Positions 27,582-35,257 of a DNA stretch of 64,000 nucleotides are shown in pieces (position 1 is the first letter of the stretch; every line of letters begins with the position of its first letter). The position numbers and the translations under genes are program-made. Origin of the DNA: QHXM01 sp032160705 (GTDB lineage Bacteria > Acidobacteriota > Blastocatellia > Pyrinomonadales > Pyrinomonadaceae); NCBI GenBank assembly GCA_032160705.1, contig JAVHVE010000065.1, positions 133,944 to 197,943 of the forward strand. The letters are read 5' to 3'. The notes under the pieces were generated by a model. The model had not been told where the DNA came from. It searched no databases and worked only from the letters and a program-made list of their open reading frames with translations.

Positions 27582-28826
27582 TTAGCTTGCGCGGCGCATG
27601 CCACCGACGGCTTCCTGTTGCAAGCCTTTCAGATGATCTATGAAGCTGCTGGCTGCGCGCTTCGAGAGTTCATCCGTCTTGCAGCGAAGCACCGACTGGC
27701 ACTCTTCTTCGACATCCACACCGGCTTCGCGTGCCAGAGCGCGGATCATGCCGAGCTGCTTGGGCGTGACGAGATCGGCCATAGACTTGGCGAGCGGGTC
27801 GCGCGGGAACTCGCTTTGCGGCGCGGTGCCCTCTTTCTCAATCACCTCAGTCTCGCGCTGATAAAGCTCACGCGCGATGCCGAATTTGACAGCCGCGCGC
27901 TTCAAAGCATCGTGCTCGGCCTTCTTGATGCCCATCTCGCTTTCGGCGGTGCCTGTGCCGACGCCTTCGCGCGTCACGCCGTCAATCGTGATGGCGGCAG
28001 TCACAGCGACCATGTCGCCGATCTGCACAACGTTGCGAACTGCGTGTTCCCAAGTCGGCGCGACGCGGTCTAGAATGTCAGCGACCGCGTGCCACTCGAC
28101 GTACTCGACCATGTGCGTGTTGCCGTTGCGGTCACGCCATCCCTCGCGGGTCTTGACGACGCTTGGATCAACCTGCTGCTTGAGCGCGCGCAGGGTATTG
28201 GTGAAGGTCAACGGCACGACGGGCGCGACCGGCTCTGCCGAGAGAGCCATTTCGCGATCTGTGTTTTCCGCAGTTTGTGCGATAGCAATTTTGTCCTGTT
28301 TCTTATTCATTTCTTGCTCCTCAGTGTTTGTGTGTTTCGCAAGCGAACGAACGTTGGAGGCTGGAGCAGCAGTTTCCACTGCCGTCTTAGTCTCTTCCGT
28401 TTCGTTTTGCTCCCGTTCGGAGCGTGGGCTTCCCGCTTTGCGGGTCTCACGCTTCTCGGATGCGTCTGCGTTAGTGTTGAGCGCAGCAGTTGTTTCACCC
28501 GTCACGGCGACGGGCGCGTCAGGCTGCTGCTTGGTTACCGCTTCTGAATTCTTGGCCAGAAGCGAATGCTTGACCGCGAGAATATGCTCGCAGCGGAACG
28601 TCGCGTCATCTGTGGCGCGCTCCTCGTATTCGAGGCAAGAGCAGCGCACGCGCCCTGCTTCGTCGCGCCAGACCTCGTATTTCGAGGTGCGCCCGCGAAG
28701 CGTTGGGGTCGCCACGTGAAAACGGTCGCCTTCGCGTGTCACCAAACCCATCGCGGCGATACCCTGAGCGCGCTTGTCGCGCATGATCGCTTTTCTGTCA
28801 GTGGTTGCTGCTACTGCGTTTGACAT
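27582..28826 (-). CDS. Rad52-family single-strand annealing protein with N-terminal SWIM zinc finger
   Basis: 414 residues. Residues 62-81 form a SWIM zinc finger: C62-x-C64, C79-x-H81 (RCSCLEYEERATDDATFRCEH). A long low-complexity linker (about 90-195) rich in E, T and A follows. Residues about 205-345 match the Rad52/Rad22 core: TNTLRALKQQVDPSVVKTR, WHAVADILDRVAPTWEHAVRNVVQIGD, VGTGTAESEMGIKKAEHDALKRAAVKFG. Members anneal complementary single strands. Homologues are frequent in phages (Sak type). A SWIM finger fused to it is unusual in my experience. The C-terminal helix may bind a partner. Neighbours include a primase and phage-type regulators. Confidence 0.85.
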   Translation of the reverse strand: MSNAVAATTDRKAIMRDKRAQGIAAMGLVTREGDRFHVATPTLRGRTSKYEVWRDEAGRVRCSCLEYEERATDDATFRCEHILAVKHSLLAKNSEAVTKQQPDAPVAVTGETTAALNTNADASEKRETRKAGSPRSEREQNETEETKTAVETAAPASNVRSLAKHTNTEEQEMNKKQDKIAIAQTAENTDREMALSAEPVAPVVPLTFTNTLRALKQQVDPSVVKTREGWRDRNGNTHMVEYVEWHAVADILDRVAPTWEHAVRNVVQIGDMVAVTAAITIDGVTREGVGTGTAESEMGIKKAEHDALKRAAVKFGIARELYQRETEVIEKEGTAPQSEFPRDPLAKSMADLVTPKQLGMIRALAREAGVDVEEECQSVLRCKTDELSKRAASSFIDHLKGLQQEAVGGMRRAS

Positions 28827-28849
28827 AGCTCTCTAACCTCCAAAAATCT

Positions 28850-29080
28850 TTAGGCCGCGCGTTCGGCGGGCATCTCGTAAGGCTGCTGAGACTTTTGCTG
28901 CTCAGCGGCACGCTCATTCAGACGGCGCTCAAGGTCAATAACGCGCGCTTCCAATTCCTCCATGCGCCGACCCTGCCGGTGCACCGTCTTGAAAAGGCTG
29001 TCGAATGTTTCCCAGATGTACTCTTGACTCACGGCCTTTGTCCCTCTCGTCTCACAGGCTGTTGCAACCTGCTGTTTCAT
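28850..29080 (-). CDS. small coiled-coil protein, divergent from XRE regulator
   Basis: 76 residues: IWETFDSLFKTVHRQGRRMEELEARVIDLERRLNERAAEQQKS is amphipathic and coiled-coil. No domain recognised. It is the first gene of the minus-strand unit leading to the Rad52-like protein (25 bases downstream). A promoter (TTGCAA-17-TACACT) lies immediately upstream and a 7-bp inverted repeat overlaps the start, so the XRE regulator across the gap may repress it. Near-leaderless transcript expected if ATG 29080 is right. Confidence 0.65.
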   Translation of the reverse strand: MKQQVATACETRGTKAVSQEYIWETFDSLFKTVHRQGRRMEELEARVIDLERRLNERAAEQQKSQQPYEMPAERAA

Positions 29081-29090
29081 ACGTGAAACA
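29073..29090. promoter_or_regulatory. candidate operator TGTTTCA-TACG-TGAAACA
   Basis: Perfect 7-bp inverted repeat (29073-29079 and 29084-29090) with a 4-base spacer. It overlaps the minus-strand start codon and the -10 hexamer. Size and placement suit an XRE-type dimer. Confidence 0.55.
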
Positions 29091-29118
29091 GTGTACCATT
29101 GTTCCCGGCTTGTTGCAA
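29090..29118 (-). promoter_or_regulatory. sigma-70-type promoter for the Rad52 unit
   Basis: Minus strand: TTGCAA (29118-29113), 17-base spacer, TACACT (29095-29090). The predicted start is only a few bases before ATG 29080. Confidence 0.6.
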
Positions 29119-29133
29119 GTATAAAACAAAGTC

Positions 29134-29162
29134 TTGCATCTAAAATTTTCCTGTGCTATGGT
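29134..29162 (+). promoter_or_regulatory. sigma-70-type promoter for the XRE regulator
   Basis: TTGCAT (29134-29139), 17-base spacer, TATGGT (29157-29162), 67 bases ahead of ATG 29229. Confidence 0.6.
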
Positions 29163-29228
29163 CTAGGCGTGATATGGGGCGCGAGGTGGCCTTGTGAGGC
29201 TGTCAAACGCGCCGGAAGGAGGCCAAAA

Positions 29229-29651
29229 ATGGCGCAATCTGCTAAGAATTTGGTGAATACGGGCGAGCTTGGGCGGGCTATTCGTCGCAAGCGTGAGGAG
29301 GCTGGCTTGAGCCTGCGCGACGTTGCTGATGAAACAGGCGTATCGGCTTCGACGCTCTCCAGGATCGAGAACGGCACGGGCAAGCCTGATGCGGACAACA
29401 TCGCACGGCTGACCACGTGGCTTAACGTCCCGATGGAACGCATCATGGGCGGGCAACAGGTGGATGGCGACGAGGCGCGAGCCGTCGTCTATTTCCCGCA
29501 GGAATCCACGCCCGAAATCGTCGAGGCGCACCTCCGTGCTGACCGCAACCTGACGCCGGAGACGGCCAAGGCGCTCTCGGAACTCTTCCGCGTCGCCTAC
29601 ACGCAGTTCAGCCATCCGGGCGAAGAGCGCGGGCGCAACAGGCGGAAGTAA
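29229..29651 (+). CDS. XRE-family transcriptional regulator
   Basis: 140 residues; ATG 29229 follows GGAAGGAGG. Helix-turn-helix at about 14-70: GELGRAIRRKREEAGLSLRDVADETGVSASTLSRIENGTGKPDADNIARLTTWLNV. The C-terminal part is acidic and helical. In ICEs and prophages such regulators pair with ImmA/IrrE peptidases that cleave them on DNA damage, and an ImmA/IrrE-like gene follows at 30433. It probably controls its own promoter and the divergent Rad52 unit through the inverted repeat at 29073-29090, by inference. Confidence 0.9.
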   Translation: MAQSAKNLVNTGELGRAIRRKREEAGLSLRDVADETGVSASTLSRIENGTGKPDADNIARLTTWLNVPMERIMGGQQVDGDEARAVVYFPQESTPEIVEAHLRADRNLTPETAKALSELFRVAYTQFSHPGEERGRNRRK

Positions 29652-29682
29652 GCGAAGCTAGATTTCAGATTCTGACAGTTTA

Positions 29683-29726
29683 TTAGGCGCTCGGCTCATA
29701 GTGGGTTGAGCGCCTAATTTAATTTT
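29683..29726 (+). terminator. intrinsic terminator of the XRE gene
   Basis: TTAGGCGCTC (29683-29692) / GAGCGCCTAA (29708-29717), then TTTAATTTT. Ten base pairs. Confidence 0.85.
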
Positions 29727-29737
29727 GAATTGCAAGT

Positions 29738-29766
29738 TTGGATAGCAAATGAAACGCTAGTAAAAT
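29738..29766 (+). promoter_or_regulatory. sigma-70-type promoter of the MazF-type module
   Basis: TTGGAT (29738-29743), 17-base spacer, TAAAAT (29761-29766). The antitoxin start is about 20 bases downstream. Confidence 0.6.
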
Positions 29767-29787
29767 CTTTGCCGGAGATTGATGCTG

Positions 29788-30027
29788 ATGAAAACCAAAA
29801 CTTTACGCGCTCATTTTGACGGCAAACAAATTCTACTAGATGAGCCGTTTGAGCTTGAGCCAAATGCGGAGTTAATTGTCACCGTGTTGCCGAAATCTTC
29901 AGATGGAGAACGCGATGATTGGGCGCGTCTTTCGGTTGAAAGTTTAGCTCGGGCTTACGGCGATGATGAGCCGGAGTATTCGTTGGATTTGATTAAAGAG
30001 GCGAATCCAGAATATGAAGGAAGGTGA
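29788..30027 (+). CDS. antitoxin of MazF-type module
   Basis: About 79 residues. Three near starts are in frame (TTG 29779, ATG 29782, ATG 29788); the last has the best distance from GGAGA (29774-29778). Sequence KTLRAHFDGKQILLDEPFELEPNAELIVTVLP is a beta-rich AF2212/DUF104-like N-terminus, and the C-terminus is acidic, which suits toxin binding. It overlaps the toxin gene by 14 bases. Confidence 0.78.
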   Translation: MKTKTLRAHFDGKQILLDEPFELEPNAELIVTVLPKSSDGERDDWARLSVESLARAYGDDEPEYSLDLIKEANPEYEGR

Positions 30028-30349
30028 CTTAATCGTCGTTCCTATACCGCAAGCTGACGGGCTGGTCAAGAATCGCCCTGCCATTGTCTTGCGTGAGATG
30101 CCACCATTCCGGGATGTGCTTGTTTGCGGAGTGAGTACACAACTGCACCAGGCTGCTAAAGATTTCGATAAAGTAATTTACGCGAACGATGCGGACTTTG
30201 TTGCAAGCGGCTTGAAGGCAGAATCTTTAATCAGGCTCGGTTTTCTGGGTGTCGTTCCACACAGCAAAGTTATCGGTTCAATCGGTTCAATTTCATCTGA
30301 GCGACACAAAAGGCTCTTGCAAAGATTAAGCGATTATCTAGTGCAATGA
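30014..30349 (+). CDS. MazF/PemK-type toxin
   Basis: 111 residues. GDLIVVPIPQADGLVKNRPAIVLREMPPFRDVLVCGVSTQ is the SH3-like start of MazF/PemK endoribonucleases, with the KxRPAIVL signature. The later SLIRLGFLGVVPHSKVIGSIGSIS matches the second conserved strand pair. It would cleave mRNA at short motifs; specificity unknown. Second gene of an overlapping pair, between the XRE and ImmA/IrrE genes. Confidence 0.88.
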   Translation: MKEGDLIVVPIPQADGLVKNRPAIVLREMPPFRDVLVCGVSTQLHQAAKDFDKVIYANDADFVASGLKAESLIRLGFLGVVPHSKVIGSIGSISSERHKRLLQRLSDYLVQ

Positions 30350-30432
30350 GCCACTCAGCATTTACGGAAATCCAAAGCAAACTTATCAAATAGTGTGGCT
30401 TTCACAATCCTCATGCCGGATGCTCTTCGCTC

Positions 30433-31173
30433 GTGGCAATTTTACCAGAGCGAAACGCGCGGGCAGGAAGCATTTGGGTGGTGCAGCTTGAGCGCGATGG
30501 ACGCAGACAAGGTATAATTCAATTCGTGGATGAAACGGTCTTCCCACCTTCGTTCAAGGGGCGGCAGTACGAGGTGCGTGCGCTCGGGCTGCGGGATTTT
30601 GCGCGGGTGCGTGGGGATGAGCCGTTAGACCCGTTTGCGCTGGCACATTTCGCGAAGTTGATGGTGATTAACTTCGATGAGATCAAGGGACTTTCTGAAG
30701 AGACGCGCGAGCATCTGCTGGGTGAAGGGGCGAACTCGTGGTCTGGCGGCACGGCGTCGCGCCCGCTGCCGAATGGATGGAGGCTGGTCATCCTGAATCC
30801 CAAACACGGCGCGGCGCGCAACAATGCGACCTTGATGGAAGAGGTCTGTCACGTCTTCTTAGGCCACAAGGCCAATCGCCTGCACATCGTCGCCGAAGAT
30901 AAAAACGGCAAGACTGTCTCGCGCGATTACAACGAAGAAGACGAAGAGGCCGCTTATGCCGTCGGCGCAGCCGCGCTCGTGCCGTTCGCCGCACTCCAAC
31001 GCTTTGTCTTGAAAGGCAAGACTTCCAGAGAGATCGCGCAGCATTTCAACGTCAGCCGCGAATTGGTTGAATATCGCATGAAGGTTTCGCGCCTGTGGGC
31101 TGAGTACAAGGCGCGTCACCCGGAAGAGATACGGCTGCGCGAGCAGTGGAGCGGGAACGGAAGGCAAAAGTAA
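30433..31173 (+). CDS. ImmA/IrrE-family protein with altered metal motif
   Basis: 246 residues from GTG 30433. The ImmA/IrrE core is visible: LVILNPKHGAARNNATLMEEVCHVFLGHKANRL, then YNEEDEEAAYAVGAAALVPFAALQRFVLKGKTSREIAQHFNVSRELVEYRMKVSRLW. In classical members the zinc site is HExxH; here the first histidine is glutamate (MEEVCHVFLGH), though E, the second H and the following GH remain. The C-terminal 'EEEAxxxGAAALVP...A..F.VS...V..R' is standard. It likely senses stress and acts on the XRE regulator at 29229, separated from it by the toxin module. Confidence 0.85.
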   Translation: MAILPERNARAGSIWVVQLERDGRRQGIIQFVDETVFPPSFKGRQYEVRALGLRDFARVRGDEPLDPFALAHFAKLMVINFDEIKGLSEETREHLLGEGANSWSGGTASRPLPNGWRLVILNPKHGAARNNATLMEEVCHVFLGHKANRLHIVAEDKNGKTVSRDYNEEDEEAAYAVGAAALVPFAALQRFVLKGKTSREIAQHFNVSRELVEYRMKVSRLWAEYKARHPEEIRLREQWSGNGRQK

Positions 31174-31265
31174 AAAGGTCAAAGGCAAAAGGGAAGTCGC
31201 GGAGCGTGCCTCTCACCTTCTTTTCATATTATTACTTTTGCCTTTTACTTTTACCTTTTGCCTTC
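31161..31265. repeat. heptad inverted repeat, GGCAAAA type (B2)
   Basis: GGCAAAA/GTAAAAA/GGTCAAA (31161-31194) and complement (31233-31264). The core differs from other B copies. It ends three bases before the primase ATG. Confidence 0.85.
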
Positions 31266-31267
31266 CT

Positions 31268-32419
31268 ATGGAACAGGCTGGTCGAAACCTGAAGCGGCTG
31301 CGCCAGTTGAGCGAAGAGGTCAAGTCGCGTCTCGATTATCGTTCCTTTTATCTTCGTTACTGTCCCGATGCGCGACCTTCCGCTTCGCGCCTGCAAACCC
31401 TTTGTCCAATCCCGGCGCACTCGCATAGCGGCAAAGGGCATCCGAGCCTTTCCATTGATCTGCAACGCGGCCTCTTCCACTGCTTTTCGCGCGACGAGGG
31501 CGGTGACGCGATTCGTTTTTACGAGTTGATGCGAGGCGTCCCGTTTTCTCAGGCCGTGGGCGAGATGGCGTCTGAGTTGGGAATCAGCGCGACTGGCCAG
31601 CCTTCGCTCGCCTTTCGTGCAGCGCCCGACCGCGAGCAGCCTGAGCAACTGGAAGTAGAACCGCTCAGCGCCGAGAGATTGACTCTCATCTGCGAAAGAT
31701 TTTTGGATGTGTGCCGACATGAGGAGCAGATAGAAGGCGTCAGTTATCTGGCGCGGCGCGGGATTGACGCGAAAACGATGCGGCGCGCGGGGCTGGTGTA
31801 TTTCCCGCGCCGCGCCTATCGCCGCGTGATGCGCCGGATGCTCGACGGGTTTGCGCTTGAAGAGTTGCAGCAAAGCGGGCTGTTCAATGCGCAGGAACAC
31901 TTAACTTTTTACCGTCACCGGCTGCTCTTTCCGTTTTACGTCGAGGGGCGCGCCGTCTACTTGCAGGCGCGTACTACCGCTTCGGGCGTTGAGCCGCGCT
32001 GGCATAACATGCGCGGCAATGTTCCCTGCCTCTATAACGTGGATGCGTTGCAGCATCTGCCGAGCGGCGAAATCGTTTATCTGGTCGAAGGGTTTACGGA
32101 CACGCTGACGCTCATGGCTTACGGCTTCACGGCTGTCGGGCTGGTCGGTGCGGGCGGATTCCGAGAGGAATGGCTCGCGCCGCTCGCTCGTTTTCGCGTC
32201 GTCGCCGCGCTGGACGGCGATTCGGCAGGCGTGCGCGCCGCCGCGCGCTATCGCGAGATGTTTGCCGCGCGGGGGATGCAGCTTGCCCAACTCGACTTGC
32301 CCTTTGATGTCAACGATTTCTTCCAGCACAAACCAGCCGCCGCCCTTGAGTTTGACTTGCTGACGGAGGCAGAGATGGAAAAACAGAATCCAGAATCCAG
32401 AATCCAGAATTCAGAATAA
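31268..32419 (+). CDS. DnaG-like primase with CHC2 and TOPRIM domains (short, degenerate zinc finger)
   Basis: 383 residues from ATG 31268 (an earlier in-frame start would lie in a repeat). Residues about 23-95 resemble the CHC2 zinc ribbon: C46 (LCPIPAHSH), C72 (LFHCFSRDEGGDAIRF). The fourth ligand, C75 in canonical CFxC, is arginine here. The TOPRIM domain follows with YLVEGFTDTL and VAALDGDSAG. Cellular DnaG is about 600 residues; this lacks the helicase-binding domain. Phage or plasmid primases are often like this. C-terminal residues EMEKQNPESRIQNSE come from a heptad repeat. Belongs to the Rad52/XRE/ImmA block by position. Confidence 0.85.
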   Translation: MEQAGRNLKRLRQLSEEVKSRLDYRSFYLRYCPDARPSASRLQTLCPIPAHSHSGKGHPSLSIDLQRGLFHCFSRDEGGDAIRFYELMRGVPFSQAVGEMASELGISATGQPSLAFRAAPDREQPEQLEVEPLSAERLTLICERFLDVCRHEEQIEGVSYLARRGIDAKTMRRAGLVYFPRRAYRRVMRRMLDGFALEELQQSGLFNAQEHLTFYRHRLLFPFYVEGRAVYLQARTTASGVEPRWHNMRGNVPCLYNVDALQHLPSGEIVYLVEGFTDTLTLMAYGFTAVGLVGAGGFREEWLAPLARFRVVAALDGDSAGVRAAARYREMFAARGMQLAQLDLPFDVNDFFQHKPAAALEFDLLTEAEMEKQNPESRIQNSE

Positions 32420-32488
32420 AAGAAAATCAGAAGAAGTGGTTTCAGCCTTTCCTTCTGGCTTCTGGATTCTGACTCCTGAATTCTGCTT
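32383..32488. repeat. heptad inverted repeat, CAGAATC type (A4)
   Basis: CAGAATC 7-mers (32383-32417) encode the primase tail; complement 32452-32487. The core includes GAAGTGGTTTCAGCC, the shared core in opposite orientation. Confidence 0.88.
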
Positions 32489-32536
32489 TTCTGACTTCTT
32501 CGTTTATAATCTGATGTGGCCTCGCACCGACTGATT

Positions 32537-33838
32537 ATGTCTGAACAGGTAAAAGTAGCAATAGCACCGACGGCGCAGCTCAGCGTGACGGATAAGCTGC
32601 GCCTGCTGCTGGACATCACTAAAAAAATCAGCCGGTCGCTCGATCTGCAAGAGGTCTTGAACCTCGTGATGGATACACTGGGCTCGCTGATTCACTACGA
32701 CGCCGCAGGAATCTATATCCTGAAGTGCAAGACGCTGCATCCCAATGCGCCGCCGAATCAACAGTGCGTTTTCCATACCGAAACAGTGCGCGGTTACGAT
32801 ATAGATGATCTGGTAGACCTGCGCCTGAAAATGGGCGAGGGAATCATCGGCCATGTCGCGGTTTCGGGCGAGCCGATCATCTCGCCGGACGCGCGGACAG
32901 ACCCGCGCTATGTCAACGCACGCGAAGAGACGCGTTCCGAAATGGTTGCTCCGATCATCTCGAACGACGAAGTCATTGGCGTCTTCGATCTCGAAAGCGA
33001 TCAACTGAATGCTTACGATGAAGACGACCTTCAGGTGCTTCTGCTCCTGGCTTCGCAAGTTGCCATCATCATCGAAAAGGTGATGCTGCATGAGCAGTTG
33101 ATTGAGAAGAAGCGACTGGAAGGCCAGTTGGAAGTTGCGCGGCAGGTTCAACTGGAGCTGCTCCCGGCTCACGATCCTGAGTTGGAAGGCTTCGACATCT
33201 GCGCCTGGAACTTTTCGACCGAAGAAGTGTCCGGCGATTACTACGATTGGGTCAGCATCTACGAAGACCAGATCGGCATGGTCATTGCGGACGTTTCGGG
33301 CAAAGGCGTTCCGGCGGCGCTCCTGATGGCTTTCCTGCGCGCCAGTCTGCGCGCGGCGATTCACATCGGCTACGCTCCGCACATCTCTATGGCGAAGGTC
33401 AACTACCTACTCTGGGAATCTATCGAACGCAACCAGTTTGTGACAGCCTTTTACGGCGTGCTCGATGCGTCGAACAAAACGCTGGCCTACACAAACGCCG
33501 GACACAATCCACCGCTTTTGATGGACGCGGACGGCACGGCGCGTTTCATAGAGCGCGGCGGATTGCCGCTCGGCATGTTCAGGGATACACGCTATTACGA
33601 GTATTATCAGGCCATCGAGCCGGGGCAGGTGTTAGTGCTCTACACGGATGGCGCGACAGAGGCGCAGGGGGCGGACGGCGAAGAGTATGGGCGCGAGCGC
33701 CTGGAGGTTGCGGTGCGCGCGAGCCGCCATTTGAGCGCGCGCGAATTGATTACGGCGATTCAGCAGGATGTTTTGGCCTGGACGGACGGGCGCGGCGCGA
33801 GCGATGACATGACTTTCTTTATCGTCAAAGCACAATAG
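32537..33838 (+). CDS. GAF-domain PP2C (SpoIIE/RsbU-type) serine phosphatase
   Basis: 433 residues from ATG 32537. Residues about 15-185 form a GAF domain (LLLDITKKISRSLDLQEVLNLVMD, MGEGIIGHVAVSGEPIISPDARTDPRYV, EMVAPIISNDEVIGVFDLES). After a signalling helix (EKKRLEGQLEVARQVQLELLP) comes the PP2C-type phosphatase domain: SGDYYDWV, IADVSGKGVPAALLM, YTNAGHNPPLLM, GLPLGMF, LVLYTDGATEAQ, GASDDMTFFIVK. The metal-binding acidic residues are present. It likely dephosphorylates a STAS-type partner in a partner-switching pathway; the STAS protein at 18673 is a candidate only. Confidence 0.93.
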   Translation: MSEQVKVAIAPTAQLSVTDKLRLLLDITKKISRSLDLQEVLNLVMDTLGSLIHYDAAGIYILKCKTLHPNAPPNQQCVFHTETVRGYDIDDLVDLRLKMGEGIIGHVAVSGEPIISPDARTDPRYVNAREETRSEMVAPIISNDEVIGVFDLESDQLNAYDEDDLQVLLLLASQVAIIIEKVMLHEQLIEKKRLEGQLEVARQVQLELLPAHDPELEGFDICAWNFSTEEVSGDYYDWVSIYEDQIGMVIADVSGKGVPAALLMAFLRASLRAAIHIGYAPHISMAKVNYLLWESIERNQFVTAFYGVLDASNKTLAYTNAGHNPPLLMDADGTARFIERGGLPLGMFRDTRYYEYYQAIEPGQVLVLYTDGATEAQGADGEEYGRERLEVAVRASRHLSARELITAIQQDVLAWTDGRGASDDMTFFIVKAQ

Positions 33839-33841
33839 ATG

Positions 33842-33940
33842 AAGGCAAAAGGTCAAAGTAAAAAGGCAAAAGTGAGGGGAAGCCAAATTTAAAAACTGGC
33901 CTCCGCCTCACTTTTGCCTTTTACCTTTTTACTTTTACCT
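33842..33940. repeat. heptad inverted repeat, GGCAAAA type (B3)
   Basis: Between convergent genes. Arms GGCAAAA/GGTCAAA/GTAAAAA; the core GGGGAAGCCAAATTTAAAAACTGGCCTCC is a hairpin of its own. Confidence 0.85.
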
Positions 33941-33944
33941 TACT

Positions 33945-34202
33945 TCAGTGCGCCGTTAAAGAGCCATGAGCGCGGTCTCCGCCGGGCGCGAGCGGGGCGC
34001 GGTAATCTCCGAAGTGAAACTCAGCTTCCGTGTCCGAAAAAGCGTAAACATCAAAACCGTATGCATCTAAACACGCTGCCAAATCATCGTTCGAGACGAG
34101 ATAAACAACGGGAGAGAAACCCGCTTCGGCACGAATTTCCAGCAGGCGCTCAACGACTTCCAGTGGAGCAAAGCATCTGACAGGGTCTCTGTAAGTTGCC
34201 AT
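33945..34202 (-). CDS. small conserved-looking protein of unknown function
   Basis: 85 residues from ATG 34202 (a longer frame to 34271 is less likely). MATYRDPVRCFAPLEVVERLLEIRAEAGFSPVVYLVSNDDLAACLDAYGFDVYAFSDTEAEFHFGDYRAPL: alternating helix and strand, with an acidic middle. No family recognised. A perfect TATAAT on the minus strand at 34295-34290 could be its -10 box, with an 80-base leader; no good -35 is seen. Confidence 0.55.
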   Translation of the reverse strand: MATYRDPVRCFAPLEVVERLLEIRAEAGFSPVVYLVSNDDLAACLDAYGFDVYAFSDTEAEFHFGDYRAPLAPGGDRAHGSLTAH

Positions 34203-34349
34203 GACTTGTAGCGCCTCTCTTTCGTTAACGTTCGGGACGCTTTCCTTAGAGCTGAGCCGTCCCCCTTGCATCCCTTTGGATGTATGCTCATTATACGCCA
34301 GTTGTTCGTGCCAGAGATTTATTTTCTGTCACGACCCTCTGTTGAAACT

Positions 34350-34377
34350 TTGACGCGCTGCGTCGAGAGATTAGTCT
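34350..34377 (+). promoter_or_regulatory. candidate promoter of the DUF4159 gene
   Basis: TTGACG (34350-34355), 16-base spacer, TAGTCT (34372-34377), 18 bases ahead of ATG 34396. Confidence 0.45.
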
Positions 34378-34395
34378 GAATAAGAGGTAAATCAC

Positions 34396-35148
34396 ATGAA
34401 TCGCCGAAAATTCGTTCGTAACTCACTGATTGCCGCTTCTGCCGTCACCGCCTCGGCCAAACTTGCCGGAGGCCGGGCTCTCAAAACCAACGCTCCTACG
34501 TCAGCACGCCGCCCCTTGAGCGCCGTCTCAGGCTTCACTTTCGCCCGCCTGCGCTACGGTTCGGGCAACTGGGATGCAGACCCCAAGATGCCCTCGAATT
34601 TGCTGAACTCGCTCGTCGAGTACACATCTATACGGATTGACCCGAACGAACGGATTGTTGATGTCGGCTCTGAGCAGCTTCCCAATTATCCTTTCGTCTA
34701 CCTGACCGGCAACAAGATGGTTCGCTTCACCGAAACGGAGCGCACGAACTTGCGCCGCTACCTCCGTAACGGTGGCTTTATGTTCGTGGACGACTGCAAC
34801 CACGACATAGACGGCACGTTTGCCAAGACTTTCGAGAGCGAGATCAAAGCGGTTCTCGACCACCCCACAGAGGCTCTCAGAAAATTGCCCGTTAATCACC
34901 CGCTCTACCGCGCTTTCTTCGAGTTCAAGGAAGGCCCGCCCGCCACTTCTCACGAATTGAACGGCTGGGGCGACGACATCGTCCACGACTACCTGAAAGC
35001 TATCGAGATTGACAATCGCATCGCTGTCCTCTATTCCAACAAAGACTACGGCTGCGAATGGAACTACGACTGGGCGAACAAACGCTTTGCCACCAAAGAC
35101 AACACGCGCTTCGGCGTCAACATCATCATCTACGCATTAACACACTGA
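34396..35148 (+). CDS. DUF4159 protein with Tat-type signal
   Basis: 250 residues. The N-terminus NRRKFVRNSLIAASAVTASA is a twin-arginine signal. The rest matches DUF4159: FTFARLRYGSGNWDADPKMPSNLLNSLVEYTSI, PFVYLTGNKMVRFTETERTNLRRYLRNGGFMFVDDC, LPVNHPLYRAFFEF, and DYGCEWNYDWANKRF. The fold is glutamine-amidotransferase-like. In many bacteria DUF4159 genes accompany MoxR and DUF58/VWA genes, and here those follow at 36942-42474. Exact function unknown. Confidence 0.88.
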   Translation: MNRRKFVRNSLIAASAVTASAKLAGGRALKTNAPTSARRPLSAVSGFTFARLRYGSGNWDADPKMPSNLLNSLVEYTSIRIDPNERIVDVGSEQLPNYPFVYLTGNKMVRFTETERTNLRRYLRNGGFMFVDDCNHDIDGTFAKTFESEIKAVLDHPTEALRKLPVNHPLYRAFFEFKEGPPATSHELNGWGDDIVHDYLKAIEIDNRIAVLYSNKDYGCEWNYDWANKRFATKDNTRFGVNIIIYALTH

Positions 35149-35152
35149 AAGG

Positions 35153-35256
35153 CAGAATTCAGAATCCAGAAGTCAGAAGCCAGAATAAAAGGCTGAGACC
35201 CACTTCTGATTTTCTTTTATTCTGACTTCTGGATTCTGACTCCTGAATCCTGCTTT
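35153..35256. repeat. heptad inverted repeat, CAGAATC type (A5)
   Basis: Arms CAGAATT/CAGAATC/CAGAAGT and complement; core GGCTGAGACCCACTTCTGATTTT. Ends two bases before the pilT start codon. Confidence 0.85.
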
Positions 35257-35257
35257 T

